A model generated the notes under the pieces. The model made no database searches. It was not told where the DNA came from and was given only the letters and a program-made list of their open reading frames with translations. A DNA stretch of 64,000 nucleotides from Phycomyces blakesleeanus NRRL 1555(-) (Eukaryota > Mucoromycota > Mucoromycetes > Mucorales > Phycomycetaceae), in contig NW_017265142.1 in NCBI RefSeq assembly GCF_001638985.1, forward strand, positions 372,001 through 436,000, written 5' to 3'. A program made the position numbers and the translations under genes. How positions within the stretch are numbered: position 1 is the stretch's first letter; each line of letters begins with the position of its first letter. Positions 35,942 to 47,133 of this stretch are shown here, piece after piece.

Positions 35942-38250
35942 CATGATATTAATAGGCCTAGAGAAAAAAAGGCGCGTTTGGCTTTCTCTAGCAAGCTGGC
36001 ACGGAAGCAGATCTCATTCTTAGCTTGCCCCTAGGTATGCTGCCACGGAAGCAGACCATACTACCAATGTTGATGGTTAGAATGCCAAGAGAAAAAAGAA
36101 TTGTGCACCCGTACTTTTATTAAGACCCAAGCCATACCTTTTGTTGGGCATCCAAGCATCTTCATCAGTCACGTTTACCTCAACTTTTATGTCAAATTTA
36201 AAATTTTAGTTACAAATGGTGCCCCCAGCAGCTGGATATATTTTTTTTTACAAAAAATTGACTCCTAAATTTTATCTTTCTGCTAAATTTGACAGGGATT
36301 TAAACGTTTTAGCTGAAAACACTCTCACAATCTGTTTTAAAAGATAAATAAATTAAACTATTGGGTGAAGTAGATTTTCTCTTTGCTTACTTCCAATATT
36401 TGGCTTTACAAAAGATAAAAGTTAGCTGACTGTTGAAGATATATAATAATAATTTACATATTTGAATTTTACTTTCACACAAAAATTATTCACTTATTTT
36501 ATTACAAAATGTGAATCGTCAAAGATTTTATTGAAATGCTTCTCATAGGAAATACTGACATGCCAGAGTTGGCCAAAGAATATAATAAGAGCTATGCTGA
36601 TAATATCCAGAAAATCTTCTCAAATGAATGACAGAATTACAGTTTGGCTAATGATTCATTCATCATTCTGTATACTTTAATGGATGTTGATAGAGAAAAA
36701 TGAGAGCAAGAACAAGAGCAATGCTATGAGAGTGAAGAAAAAGAGAAAGATAAGAAAATTAACTTTAGAAAATACTTGGATTTTGTAAAAAAAAAAAAAA
36801 AACTTGACAGTCTCTGTTAAGCATAAAGATAGCTATGTTCTTATTGGATGATTAGATAACAAAGTTTACTAGTATTTTCATCAATTCTGGATATTTGCAA
36901 AGAAAGACAGCTTGAAGGGTTAGAATAAATTCTAAAATAATTTATAACTATTACTTTTGATATATTAACAAAGAATTATGAAACATTAAGAAAAATGAGA
37001 TCAATACTAAAGGAAGAAAAACAACATTAAGAGACATATACATATCATTTCTTATTGATTAGACTGATAGTAATTTAGTTACTATTTTATATAGTATTAA
37101 AGATAAACTTTGCTTTATATTTGATAGACTTTAGATCAGCAAAGTAGCACTACATAATCATTTGAAACAAAAGTACTTCCTCATACTGAAGAAACTAGGC
37201 AAACAACCAGCAGTCAGAAATACAAAAAGAGTTTTGGATTTAAGAAGAGAGCATATTATTGAATGGGAAAAGAACACAACTGTTGTGGTGGTTGAAGTTG
37301 AAGAAGTTTTTAAGAGGAAGAATTGAAGATTTGAGATTAGGAACAAAGATTCGTGAGAACTTGTGTAGGTTTTGTTTATTGAGAAAGGATTTTATATCAA
37401 AGTTTGACCAGGTTCCTACACTGAACTACTACTGCTATTTATATTATTTTGGATTAGGAAAATTATATGACTGGGATCAGGTAATCAATCCTATCTGAGC
37501 CTTAATCAGAGCAACGTGATCTTGGGATAATTAGTGTATAATTAATTATATAAATGTGTGTAGTCCCAATGAAGTATTAACATCGAAAGTAAATGTGTTT
37601 ATGAGTTATAATTATGCTTATAATAATCTACTAATGTATCCCATATTATGGTGATATCATCATATAAAATATAATCACTATCATGCATACTAAACCTGTG
37701 TGTTAAATAATAAAGTAATTGGTAGACACCTTTGACTGGAATAGCTGAGGCCTTATATTATTTCCTTCAGACTTATTCTCAATTACAGCAGTAGTCAATA
37801 CTCATTTACAACATTTATAATAAAGAAAACAAATATTATATGACATACTCTTATTGTCATCTAAACTGCAATATCTATATAAATGCATAATATGAATAGC
37901 AAAAACAAATCATCTTATTCTCTTTCTTTTAATAAAATAAAGTCTTACTCTATTTTTTATCTACATTTTGTTTTTTATTTTATTTTTCTTAAAATATAAT
38001 ATAATAATTATCTAACTTATAAATAGCAGTTTTCTTATCCCAGTCACAACTTTCCCCAGCCACTCAATATAATAGTAGCATCTCTTTGGTTCATTCAGTC
38101 AATATATTACAACTGTACTAATAGCATCATAGATAATAATAAAAATTAAAATTAAATATATTATTTAATAATCTAATATTTATAAAATTAATTAACTAAA
38201 ATTTTATATTTACTTTTTCTATTAATTTTGGTGTCTGGTCCAACTGTCAA
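35942..38250. other. Gene-poor AT-rich stretch, possible eroded retroelement
   Basis: No gene can be supported. TGGTGCCCCCAGCAGCTGG at 36217-36235, after a ...GTTACA end, looks like a primer-binding site following a long terminal repeat. CACGGAAGCAGA occurs twice nearby (about 36001 and 36043). The 1.2 kb after it has scattered lysine- and glutamate-rich open stretches broken by many stops (for example MPELAKEYNKSYADNIQKIF near 36560). This could be a decayed LTR element, but no second repeat or reverse transcriptase motif is visible. Confidence 0.3.
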
Positions 38251-38323
38251 ACCTACATGGCGTAATGGATAACGCATTGGTCTCCTAAACCGAAGATTGC
38301 GGGTTCGAGTCCCGTTGTGGGTA
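38251..38323 (+). tRNA. tRNA-Arg (anticodon CCT)
   Basis: A full cloverleaf of 73 bases without intron. The acceptor stem pairs ACCTACA with TGTGGGT (38316-38322, one G-U), and the discriminator is A. The D stem is GCG/CGC. The anticodon stem TTGGT/ACCGA encloses the loop CTCCTAA, giving anticodon CCT, which reads AGG. The T arm is GCGGG-TTCGAGT-CCCGT. Internal promoter boxes fit: A box TGGCGTAATGG and B box GGTTCGAGTCC. A short T run follows at 38327. Confidence 0.95.
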
Positions 38324-40020
38324 TATTTTGACTATTTAACCATCTGTTTGGTCGGGACATAACTCACACGATGGAATAGTCGATATGTCACAGCCTACAC
38401 CAAAAAGCATAGATTGTTTTTTTTTTTATTTTTTGTTTGTAGATACATTATATGATACTTTTATTCAATATAATATACATTACATAATATAAAAAAACTA
38501 TAGCAATTTGACTAATTTTCTAAGATGAAAAATTGATTCTTTTATAATATTGTTTGTATTGAATTTTAATTAGTTTAATTTGATTATTACAAGAGTCTTC
38601 AACTTATCGCTATATGGAAAATATATTATTCACATGCTGTATAGAAGGGTAATAATGATATATATATATATCTATTAATTGATGGAGTCTATTCACTATT
38701 TTGAAAATATGGCAAAGAATATTTTAATTATTGAAAAATATATACAAAATCTTCTTTCTTGAACAAATATTGTATATACATAGAAATATACAATCAGAAG
38801 ATATATATATATATATATATACAGTAGTTTTGATAGGATAATAATTGATAAAGTCTAGTTTAGATAGATTCTTTTTTCTTTTCATTTATTCACCAGACAC
38901 AAGGGGCGAGTGACTTTCTAATTTTGCATATGGTACATTGAAAGGTATTGTAAATGTAGGTATTCAAGATAATAAGTCCAATACTTTAAAGTCTAATGTA
39001 TTTTTCTTCTAATTGTAAGCATATTAAAAGTCGAGAATTCTTATACGCTTGTTTCAAGATAGACTAAGAAACTGTTTCGTTAGTTTTCTATGACATTCCT
39101 TACCCACATAATATAAAGCATCCCAATTCCAAGGAAAACCATTTATTTAGCTCAATATCGACCTCTTTATCTGTCCATTTTAACGGCACCAATGTAAACC
39201 AATGCTGACTTGTCAATAACACAGGGATTTTAGCGCATGTAATACTGCAGCATAACATAGGACTAATGCTATAGCACTTATAACCCTTCTTCTATTGTAT
39301 CTATATTATTTGAAAAATATTATATATGTATATAAATTTACTTTAGACAAACAAGCCGATCCAATATTTCCGCCACAGGGTTGATTTATCCTGTATCCGC
39401 CAAGAAGAAGCTTTTCACTTTCAAAAAGGGGCATATCTTTGATTCTACAGCTATATCTGTCTCTGCGACTAAACTATGCGCTGTTTAGGGATTGAGGTGA
39501 GCATAAGAGCTGTTAAATTTAGTAGTAAAATATAAGAATGTAGGCTTACATGCCATTTCCACCATGTCCTTGAGATAGGTGATATTAAGTGATTTGAGAA
39601 ACAAAAGACACATAGTTAACTGCCTCTTGGTTCAAATATGTAAGACCAAAAAGATATACCCGTAGTTACTAGAAGAGCAAGTTTCCTATCAATTCTTTCA
39701 TATTATTTTTGTTGTTGTTGTTGTTGTTGTTGTTGGTTTTCGTGATTTTAATAGATCTTTTAATAGATCAAACTAAGCATCCATCAAACAATTAAATAAA
39801 AAACCAAACAGGTACACATGGTAAACAAGCTAAATATGCATGTACTATGCAAGAGCAAAAGTGTGTTCATTTTAATATCAAAAAAATTACCTTGGGTTTA
39901 GGTTGACAAATGCTTGCATGGTTGATCGCTAGACAGTCAAGAAGTATAATTACATTGTGCATTCTGCAATACCACACAGAAAATATCAAAACAATATGAT
40001 ATCTTATAATTTCCTGTGCT
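38324..40020. other. Intergenic, AT-rich
   Basis: Contains (TA)n near 38801-38821 and a (GTT)n run near 39709-39737. The part at 39120-39480 is less AT-rich and may be an old relic, but I could not read a domain in it. Confidence 0.4.
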
Positions 40021-40371
40021 GTTTGCTTTCAAGTCCACTGTAAGTACCATTAAAAACTATAAACCACACCGATCATTTGTTTATGTCTCTAATTCAATAT
40101 GTGTGGTCTCAGCTTTGTACCATAAACCACACACCGCTTTTATATATATTGAGCCCCTTTTTCCAAATTTTATTTTTATTTTTCACATTCATCTAGTCAG
40201 TAATTGTATTATACAACTAATGCATAGTTTAAGGGTGTCTCTCACCAGAATTTTTCCCCTTGTATTATATGCCCTATAAATTCACGGACATTTTTCTGTG
40301 ATATCTTTCATTGTCACCCTTCTTTCCCCTTCTCTTTTTTTTTCTTTTTTTTTCTTTTAAAAAATACCCTA
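40021..40371 (+). promoter_or_regulatory. Promoter region of the GH20 gene
   Basis: ATAAACCACAC occurs twice, at 40059-40069 and 40122-40132, with the reverse-strand core GTGTGG at 40101-40106. The start codon is preceded by a T/C-rich leader (40321-40360). A regulatory role for the repeated motif is inferred from its spacing only. Confidence 0.35.
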
Positions 40372-42213
40372 ATGAAACTCACCTTGATCGGTGTTGCAAC
40401 CGCCCTTCTGGCTGCTACAGCTGATGCAAAAACACTTCTTTTTCCTATCCCACAGTCCGTTGAATGGACAGGCCATATTTCAGCTCTTCATCCAGAATTC
40501 AGCATTGGTGGTACCGGAAACCAACACGTCCAAAATGCTGCAAAGCGGTACCTTAATCTGATCCTCTCAGAGAGATGGGAACCTATTCAGACTACATTTG
40601 ATACATTAGATACTCTTTCCCAAGCTCCTGATCTTACAAATCTTGAGATCATAGTGAATGACAATGATATCAAGCTAGATATTGGGGTTGACGAGTCATA
40701 TACTCTGGATATTCCTACATCAGGCGGCGAAGCCACACTTGTTGCCGAAACCTGGGTCGGTGCTCTTCGTGGACTTGAAACATTTTCTCAGCTAGTATTA
40801 GGATCCAATGCCCACACTGTTGAAATCCAGGATAACCCAGCATTTGGCCATCGTGGTATCCTTTTAGATACCTCTCGCAACTTTTATCCCACAAATGCAC
40901 TTTTACGGACAATCGACGCAATGGCATACAACAAAATGAATGTGTTTCACTGGCATGCAACCGACTCTCAATCATGGCCATTGTTTTTCCAGTCGCATCC
41001 CGAGCTATCCGCCCAAGGAGCCTATTCATCTGCAGAAGTCTACACGCCTGCCGATGTTCAGCTCATCAAAAGCTATGCAGAGGCACGGGGAGTTCGTGTG
41101 ATTATTGAAATTGACATGCCCGCACACACAGCCTCGATCGGCGAGTCCCACCCTGATTATATTGTTTGCGGCAAAGAATTCTGGGCACAATACGCAGCCG
41201 AACCACCAGCAGGACAGTTACATCCGCTCAATCAACAAGCATGGAATCTTGTCATAGATATTGTGGGTGAAGCAACAACCGTTTTCACAGACAGCCTTTA
41301 CCATACCGGTGGCGACGAGATCAATGCAAAGTGTTGGGAGCTTGACCCTATAATTCTAGATTATACACAGAAAAATAACATTACTACACATCAGCTGTGG
41401 AGCGAGTGGGAAGCCAAACTACTTGATTTTGTGATCAATACTCAAAATAAGCGACCAATAATATGGGAAGATCTACTCAAGGATGGCGGAACGTTGCCAG
41501 AAGAAACTATCGTACAAATCTGGACAGCACCTGCAATCAATTACACATCCAAGGGACACGATGTTATTGTATCTTCGTATGACTACTTTTATCTTGATTG
41601 TGGTAATGGAGGATGGGTTGGAAATGACCCACGTTACATTAGCCCTAGCCAAACCGAGACTGCAAATGATACATTCAATTATGGTGGCGTGGGTGGCTCA
41701 TGGTGCGCACCTTTCAAAGTAAGACAATAGAGCATAAAGATAGCCTGTGTTTTGTGTAAGCTCACAAAATATGTTCCCATTTATTATTATAGACTTGGCA
41801 ACGCATATACAGCTATGATATGACATACGGTATACCATCTGATTCTCCAGGAAAGATTCTGGGCGGGTAAGATAAATCATAAATGAAAAGCAAAGAAAAC
41901 TCTGTAAGGATTTGTAAACTCACACTTTTTTCTCTTTTTCAACAACAGAGAAGTTGCAGTCTGGTCAGAACAAACCGACTATCATGTCATTGATGGGCGC
42001 TTGTGGCCCCGTAGTGCAGCAGCAGCTGAGATTTACTGGTCTGGAAGCTACGATAAGAATGATAAACGCCGCACTGTGGCCGAGGTTCAACCTCGCTTCT
42101 ACGACTGGGTTTACAGACTCCAGGCTCGCGGAATAAATGCAACACCAGCTCAGCCAAAGTGGTGTATCAAGCATCCTGGAAGATGTGATCTTAATGATCC
42201 AGCTATTAATTAA
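40372..42213 (+). CDS. Secreted beta-N-acetylhexosaminidase, GH20
   Basis: It releases terminal GlcNAc from chito-oligosaccharides, acting outside the cell or in the wall. Three exons (40372-41718, 41793-41866, 41949-42213) give 561 aa. A signal peptide is evident (MKLTLIGVATALLAATADAK). A GH20b-type N-terminal domain is followed by the barrel: RGILLDTSRNFYP, MNVFHWHATDSQSWP, VIIEIDMPAHTAS and the catalytic Asp-Glu pair in YHTGGDEINAKCW. The C-terminal part has VWSEQTDYHVIDGRLWPR and ARGINATPAQPKWC. Several N-glycosylation sequons (NITT, NYTS, NDTF) fit secretion. It likely serves chitin turnover. Confidence 0.96.
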
Positions 42214-42720
42214 CCTATTTATTCATAGACACAAAGGATCTCAAAAATATTCAAAGAGTTGCATAATTGATATGCTTATATATATATATATATATATTTA
42301 AAAGAAAAAAAAAACTGCATGCGTTTGCTTTTTGACATGTACCATATCAAATTAAAGGGCGGGGTAAACCTCTCTTTTCCTCTATGTGCGTGTGTGTGCG
42401 TATGCTTTAAGATTAATAGATATACAAGGTACTGTACATAAGGTACTCGTATGACTGATATTTAGCAAATAGTGTTTTTAGCCACACCTTTATTTATTCT
42501 ATGAAGGCTTATACGTTTCCATTTTATGTATGTATGTATGTATGTATGTGTATATACTATTAGATTAAGTAAACATATATAATGTTTTATCGTCTGATAA
42601 GAGTTCCCATACCAGAATACGGGAAAAGGGCCCCACAAAAAATACAACAAGCCTTAAAATGTATTAGCTTGAGAAAAAATAGCTAAATAATACAAAGCCG
42701 TATATTCTTTATCCAGAATA
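42214..42720. other. 3' flank of the GH20 gene
   Basis: AT-rich with (TA)n near 42277-42297 and (TATG)n near 42525-42549. No gene seen. Confidence 0.4.
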
Positions 42721-42722
42721 TA

Positions 42723-43538
42723 CTAGTTTCTCTCAGCCAATTGTATTGTTGTAAACATATGTCACTAAACTCGGACACTGTATAAGCTTCTTTGAAACAA
42801 TTACATGAGATAAATAGTCTTGAATGATCCTTTTTTTAGGAGACATTTAAAAGGAAAAATTAAGCGCAACAAACTATGGTTAAATCAATAAAATAAAATA
42901 ATTATAATGTTTTTGAGCACACGTTTTATACAAGTTCTTTAAACACTTATTTAGCATCATTATATACATTTAACTCTATAAAACTCCAAGGAGATTAAGA
43001 CCATATTGGTATAGATGAATGCAGTTGATAAAGACTATTAGCCTTCCTGGCAAAATCAACTTCCAGTAACCCGGTCATAAATGATACCTTTTCTCTCTGA
43101 ATTCTCACATACTGGATCGTTAACCATTATCAATGTTTCATGTATATTCTTATCTTACTTTCATACTTTTACTCATACCATTTTGTGATAATATGAGTGC
43201 CTTTTTACTAACAAATATAATTGATATTTTAGTGGAGATAGCTAGTATGGATACCACATACATTACGATAATGATCCAAACTTCTGCAAGAATATGAAAC
43301 ACGACCCTTTATAGCCACTCGGCTTTAATCTGTTGAACAGGTTTTCTTAATTAACCAACCATTTTTTGATTTCGTTTAACAATAGTTTTCTGCGTTCAAT
43401 TTTTCCTTTTAAATGACTCTTAAACAAAAAAGATCATTCAAGACTATTTATCTCATGTAATTGTTTCAAAGAAGCTTATACAGTGTCCAACTTTAGTGAC
43501 ATATGTTTACAACAATATAATTGGCTGAGAGAAACTAG
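42723..43538. mobile_element. Non-autonomous TIR element (mariner-type MITE)
   Basis: An 816-bp element bounded by inverted repeats of about 160 bases (left 42723-42880, right about 43377-43538) at high identity. The ends read CTAGTTTCTCTCAGCC... and ...GGCTGAGAGAAACTAG. A TA dinucleotide flanks each side (42721-42722 and 43539-43540), the target duplication typical of Tc1/mariner. The 500-base centre has no open frame, so a transposase must act in trans. The ends give no clear link to either transposase relic in this window. Confidence 0.9.
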
Positions 43539-43863
43539 TAGCTGAAGAAGACGGTGTACTACTCACTTTCTGTATGCTTATTATGACTATTATGATTATT
43601 TTATTAAAGAAATTGTAAAAATAAAATAAATCAGAGATCTTATAGCTTCCAAATGTCTTTAATATTTCGAAACTTTTAGACATACATGCGGTTTTTATTT
43701 TATTTTTATTTTTATTTTGTATATGTATATATGATTTTTGATGCTTTATTATAAAGAGATACAATTGAGAATATATGAAATACAGGAATAGATGTAACAA
43801 AGTATATATATATAGACTTGTGTTAAATCAAGGTTCAATGGCTTTTTTTTTAATATTTCTATT

Positions 43864-46800
43864 TTATTTTCCCAGGGTGGTAGCCAATCTGCCCAGAGCA
43901 TTTACCACATCATCGCTCGTTCGAACATGCCAATTGGCCATCGACTTCTTTTCTGCAGGCCCCACTGCGATCGAATAGACGGGTGTATTCACATGGAGTC
44001 CAAACACCGGGACCATTTTCGGGGACCCACTATTCTCTTGTTTATTAAGCTGTTGCTGGTGACTGACCGCCATGTGCTGTGCTGCACTCAGAACCTTGAA
44101 CATATCTTCGTCCGTCTTGTCATCTCCAGCACACATCACAAAGTCGGCATCCGGGTTTTGGGCCAATATCTTTTTGACAATCTCGCCCTTGTTGATAGAC
44201 AGTGGTCGGACCTCCAGATTCTTTTTACCGACCAGGATTTCAACAGGCAGTTTGGAGACAACAGCGTTTTCCAAATGGTTTTGACATTCTTTGGCTTGGA
44301 AAGCACTACACATACAAAAAAAATGCACCTTTATTTTAGGATCCCGATTTGATGACGATCTCTCTCTCTCTCTCTCTCTAATTCACACAACATATATAAT
44401 CCTTTTTATATATACATTTCTTACCCATACACAACGTCGGCTAGACGGTAGTGCCATGTAATAGAAGATTTTTTGTGTTCAACAAAACTTCCCTGGGTTC
44501 TCTCGGTGTAGTAATCAAAGATCTCGGTCACATCCTGCTGCCAGCTCATATCCACATTTGTCAGGTTGTTGGCCCAAGTCTTAGCCCCTTGTGGTTTAGA
44601 GAAACAACCGTGTTCTGCACTCAAGTTCAGACCCTTGACCTCACCCAGCCATTCGACAAGTGTACTCTGGTCTCTACCGGACACAATCCATACTTCATTC
44701 AAAGGATCATCGCAGAGGGTCTGCAGATAGCTGAGCATTTCTGGAGAAGGTTTGGCATCCTTTGGTACAGACACAATACGGGTCAAAGTTCCCTGTAATA
44801 ATAAAACAGAAAAAATATATATGTGGGTTAATATTAAATTAAATTAATTTTCTTCATATAATCAAGATCCCTTACATCATAGTCAAAAAGCAGCAATCTC
44901 TTCTTTGCAGCCTTGTATTCTCTCACAAGATTTTCAGTGTCCAGAACAGGAGCCTCGTGTGACTGAAGAGCTCTTTCTTCTGTACTGGAAACAAGATGCT
45001 TTACAAATGAATTGGCCCAAAATGATGCTGAATGTTTGATAACTTGGCTATAGAGTTGCTATAATTTTTTTTAAAGAAAGTAAAACATTATTTAGTATTC
45101 AATATCATTATGCCTTTTTTTTGGGTTTTACCTGATGACGAGTAGCCTTTTCATCTGCAGACATTGTCAAGGAATCATTGAGGGCCTTTGCTACGCCTGC
45201 ATAATCAAAGGGATTCACCAAAAGAGCGGCGCTCAAAGAACCAGCTGTACCCGTAAATTCAGAGAGCACCAGGGGCCCATGCTTCTCGTATTGACATATG
45301 ATGTATTCCAAAGAAGTCGTATTCATTCCATCCCGTACACTGGTAATCATTCCTACATCCGCAACAGACAGCAAGGCATAGTATTCATCGCGATCGATGT
45401 TTTGGTGGTAATGATGGATTGGTGTAAACTCGAGTGAACCATAGAGTCCATTGACATGACTGATAATCTCGGACACCTTGTTTTCGAGCTTGGAGTGGTC
45501 GCCATGGGTTGGAGTAGTTACTTGGATCAAGACAACCTTATTACGCCACTCGGGATAGTCCCTCAGGAACTTCTCAAAGGCATGCAACTTTTGAAGAACA
45601 CCCTTGGTCGAATCTAGTTTGTCTCGACCAATTATAATCTTCTTGTCGGCATACATCTCACGAATAGCATTCATTTTGGGTAGCACGCCTGGTTCTTTGC
45701 GAAACTTGTGGACACGGTTGGCATCGATACCAATCGGGAATGTGTCGACTGAAGCAACGTGGCCATCGAGGTCTACACCAGTCAGGGTAGATTCACAGCC
45801 CAAGACACGAGTGCTTGAGGAAATGAAGTGGCGAGCATACGAGTAAGTCTAATGAAAGTATGAGTTTGTCTTGTATTGCGTTGCATTGCATTATCTCACT
45901 GATATAATTATATAATTATACCTGAAATCCAACTAGATTTGCACCAAGAATACCACGTAAAATTTCATTTCGGGCTATATTAAGAAATATATATTGTTAA
46001 ATCCATAATATTCAAAAATGAAATAAAAAAATAGAAAATAAAAACTAGGACCAGTGTTGCACTACACTTACTTGTCAAACACCGGAATATCTCAGAGCTT
46101 GGAAATGTGGCATGAAGAAAGATACCAACAGCAGCATCGGGTAATTTGGCCCGTATCATTTGGGGAACGAGCAAGAGGTGATAGTCCTGAATAAAGACTT
46201 ATTTTGTGGCTTAAGCAAATTGAATGATACATATAGCTATGGTTATTGTTATCCGGCTTACTTATATCTCCTGGTCTATAGTATTCAATAATTGTATCAG
46301 CAAACTGCTGGTTTACGGCTACATAGTCTTCCCAGTTCTGCTTTTCAGCACGACCATCGGATGTTGAGGTCCAGACAATATAGTGAAACAGAGGCCAGAG
46401 AACTACAGGAACAAAAGCGGGAATAAATATCACAAGGTAGTACCAAGAAGCACAGTTGTAAAGTTCAAAGAAGTGCGTCATATCGATCTTTCTGCTTTTT
46501 TTTTTTTTTACCTTCTTTACAATAACCTTCATAGTGTCCACGCGACTTATTGTCAAGAAAGATGGGTACAATATTTCCAGTTTCCCACAAAAGATTTCCC
46601 AGTTTTTTCTTGTCTTCTTCAGAAATTGCTTCTGGCTGAATATCTTTTTTACTACCCTTGACTTTGATCGGCCCAGTCCAGCCGATATGAATAGTCTCCC
46701 ATGATCTTCTGAGGCTCTGGATACCAGCATGTAAGGCCGCATGATCTCGGCTTTCTTCGACTGTCCAGTCTGCGGCGTAGAACTTGGCCCTGAGAGTTCG

Positions 46801-47133
46801 ACTGCGATGATGGTGGCGGGCTAATTTTGATACAGGAGCAGCCTCGACCGCATCTTGGACTACATCATCCTTAATTCCTGCCTTTTTGTTCAGATGGCGC
46901 TGGATTTCCAAGGCCACATTACCGTGGCGACGGGGAAGAGGAGAGGCTGGTGGAGAAGGTGTATTTGAGGAAAGGAATTCGACATGAGACGGAGGAGAGG
47001 TACTGGAGGCACGGATGATGTTGTAGGGTATCTTGTGGCTCACGTTGATGATTCGGCCAGGTATCTTTGGAGGGTTTCCGGCCAAGGGAAGAAGTACGGC
47101 CACTTTGTCAGCTGTGAGAGAAGGGAATTGCAT
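43864..47133 (-). CDS. TPS2: Trehalose-6-phosphate phosphatase, Tps2 type (TPS-TPP fusion)
   Basis: It dephosphorylates trehalose 6-phosphate in the cytosolic trehalose complex. Eight exons (47133-46512, 46402-46262, 46197-46072, 45974-45922, 45848-45132, 45058-44876, 44792-44425, 44305-43864) give 883 aa. A Pro/Ser-rich N-terminal extension (about residues 1-110) precedes a glycosyltransferase-20 half (YAADWTVEESRDHAALHAG, IIFIQDYHLLLVPQMIR, SVRDGMNTTSLEYIICQ). The phosphatase half has the HAD motifs LLLFDYD-GTLT (split by an intron), VWIVSGRD and CAGDDKTDEDMF, all intact. The synthase half has GRDKLDSTKG where active synthases have an RLDYxKG motif, so an Arg that contacts substrate phosphate is Lys; synthase activity is doubtful, as for yeast Tps2. 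It ends LATTLGK. Confidence 0.94.
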
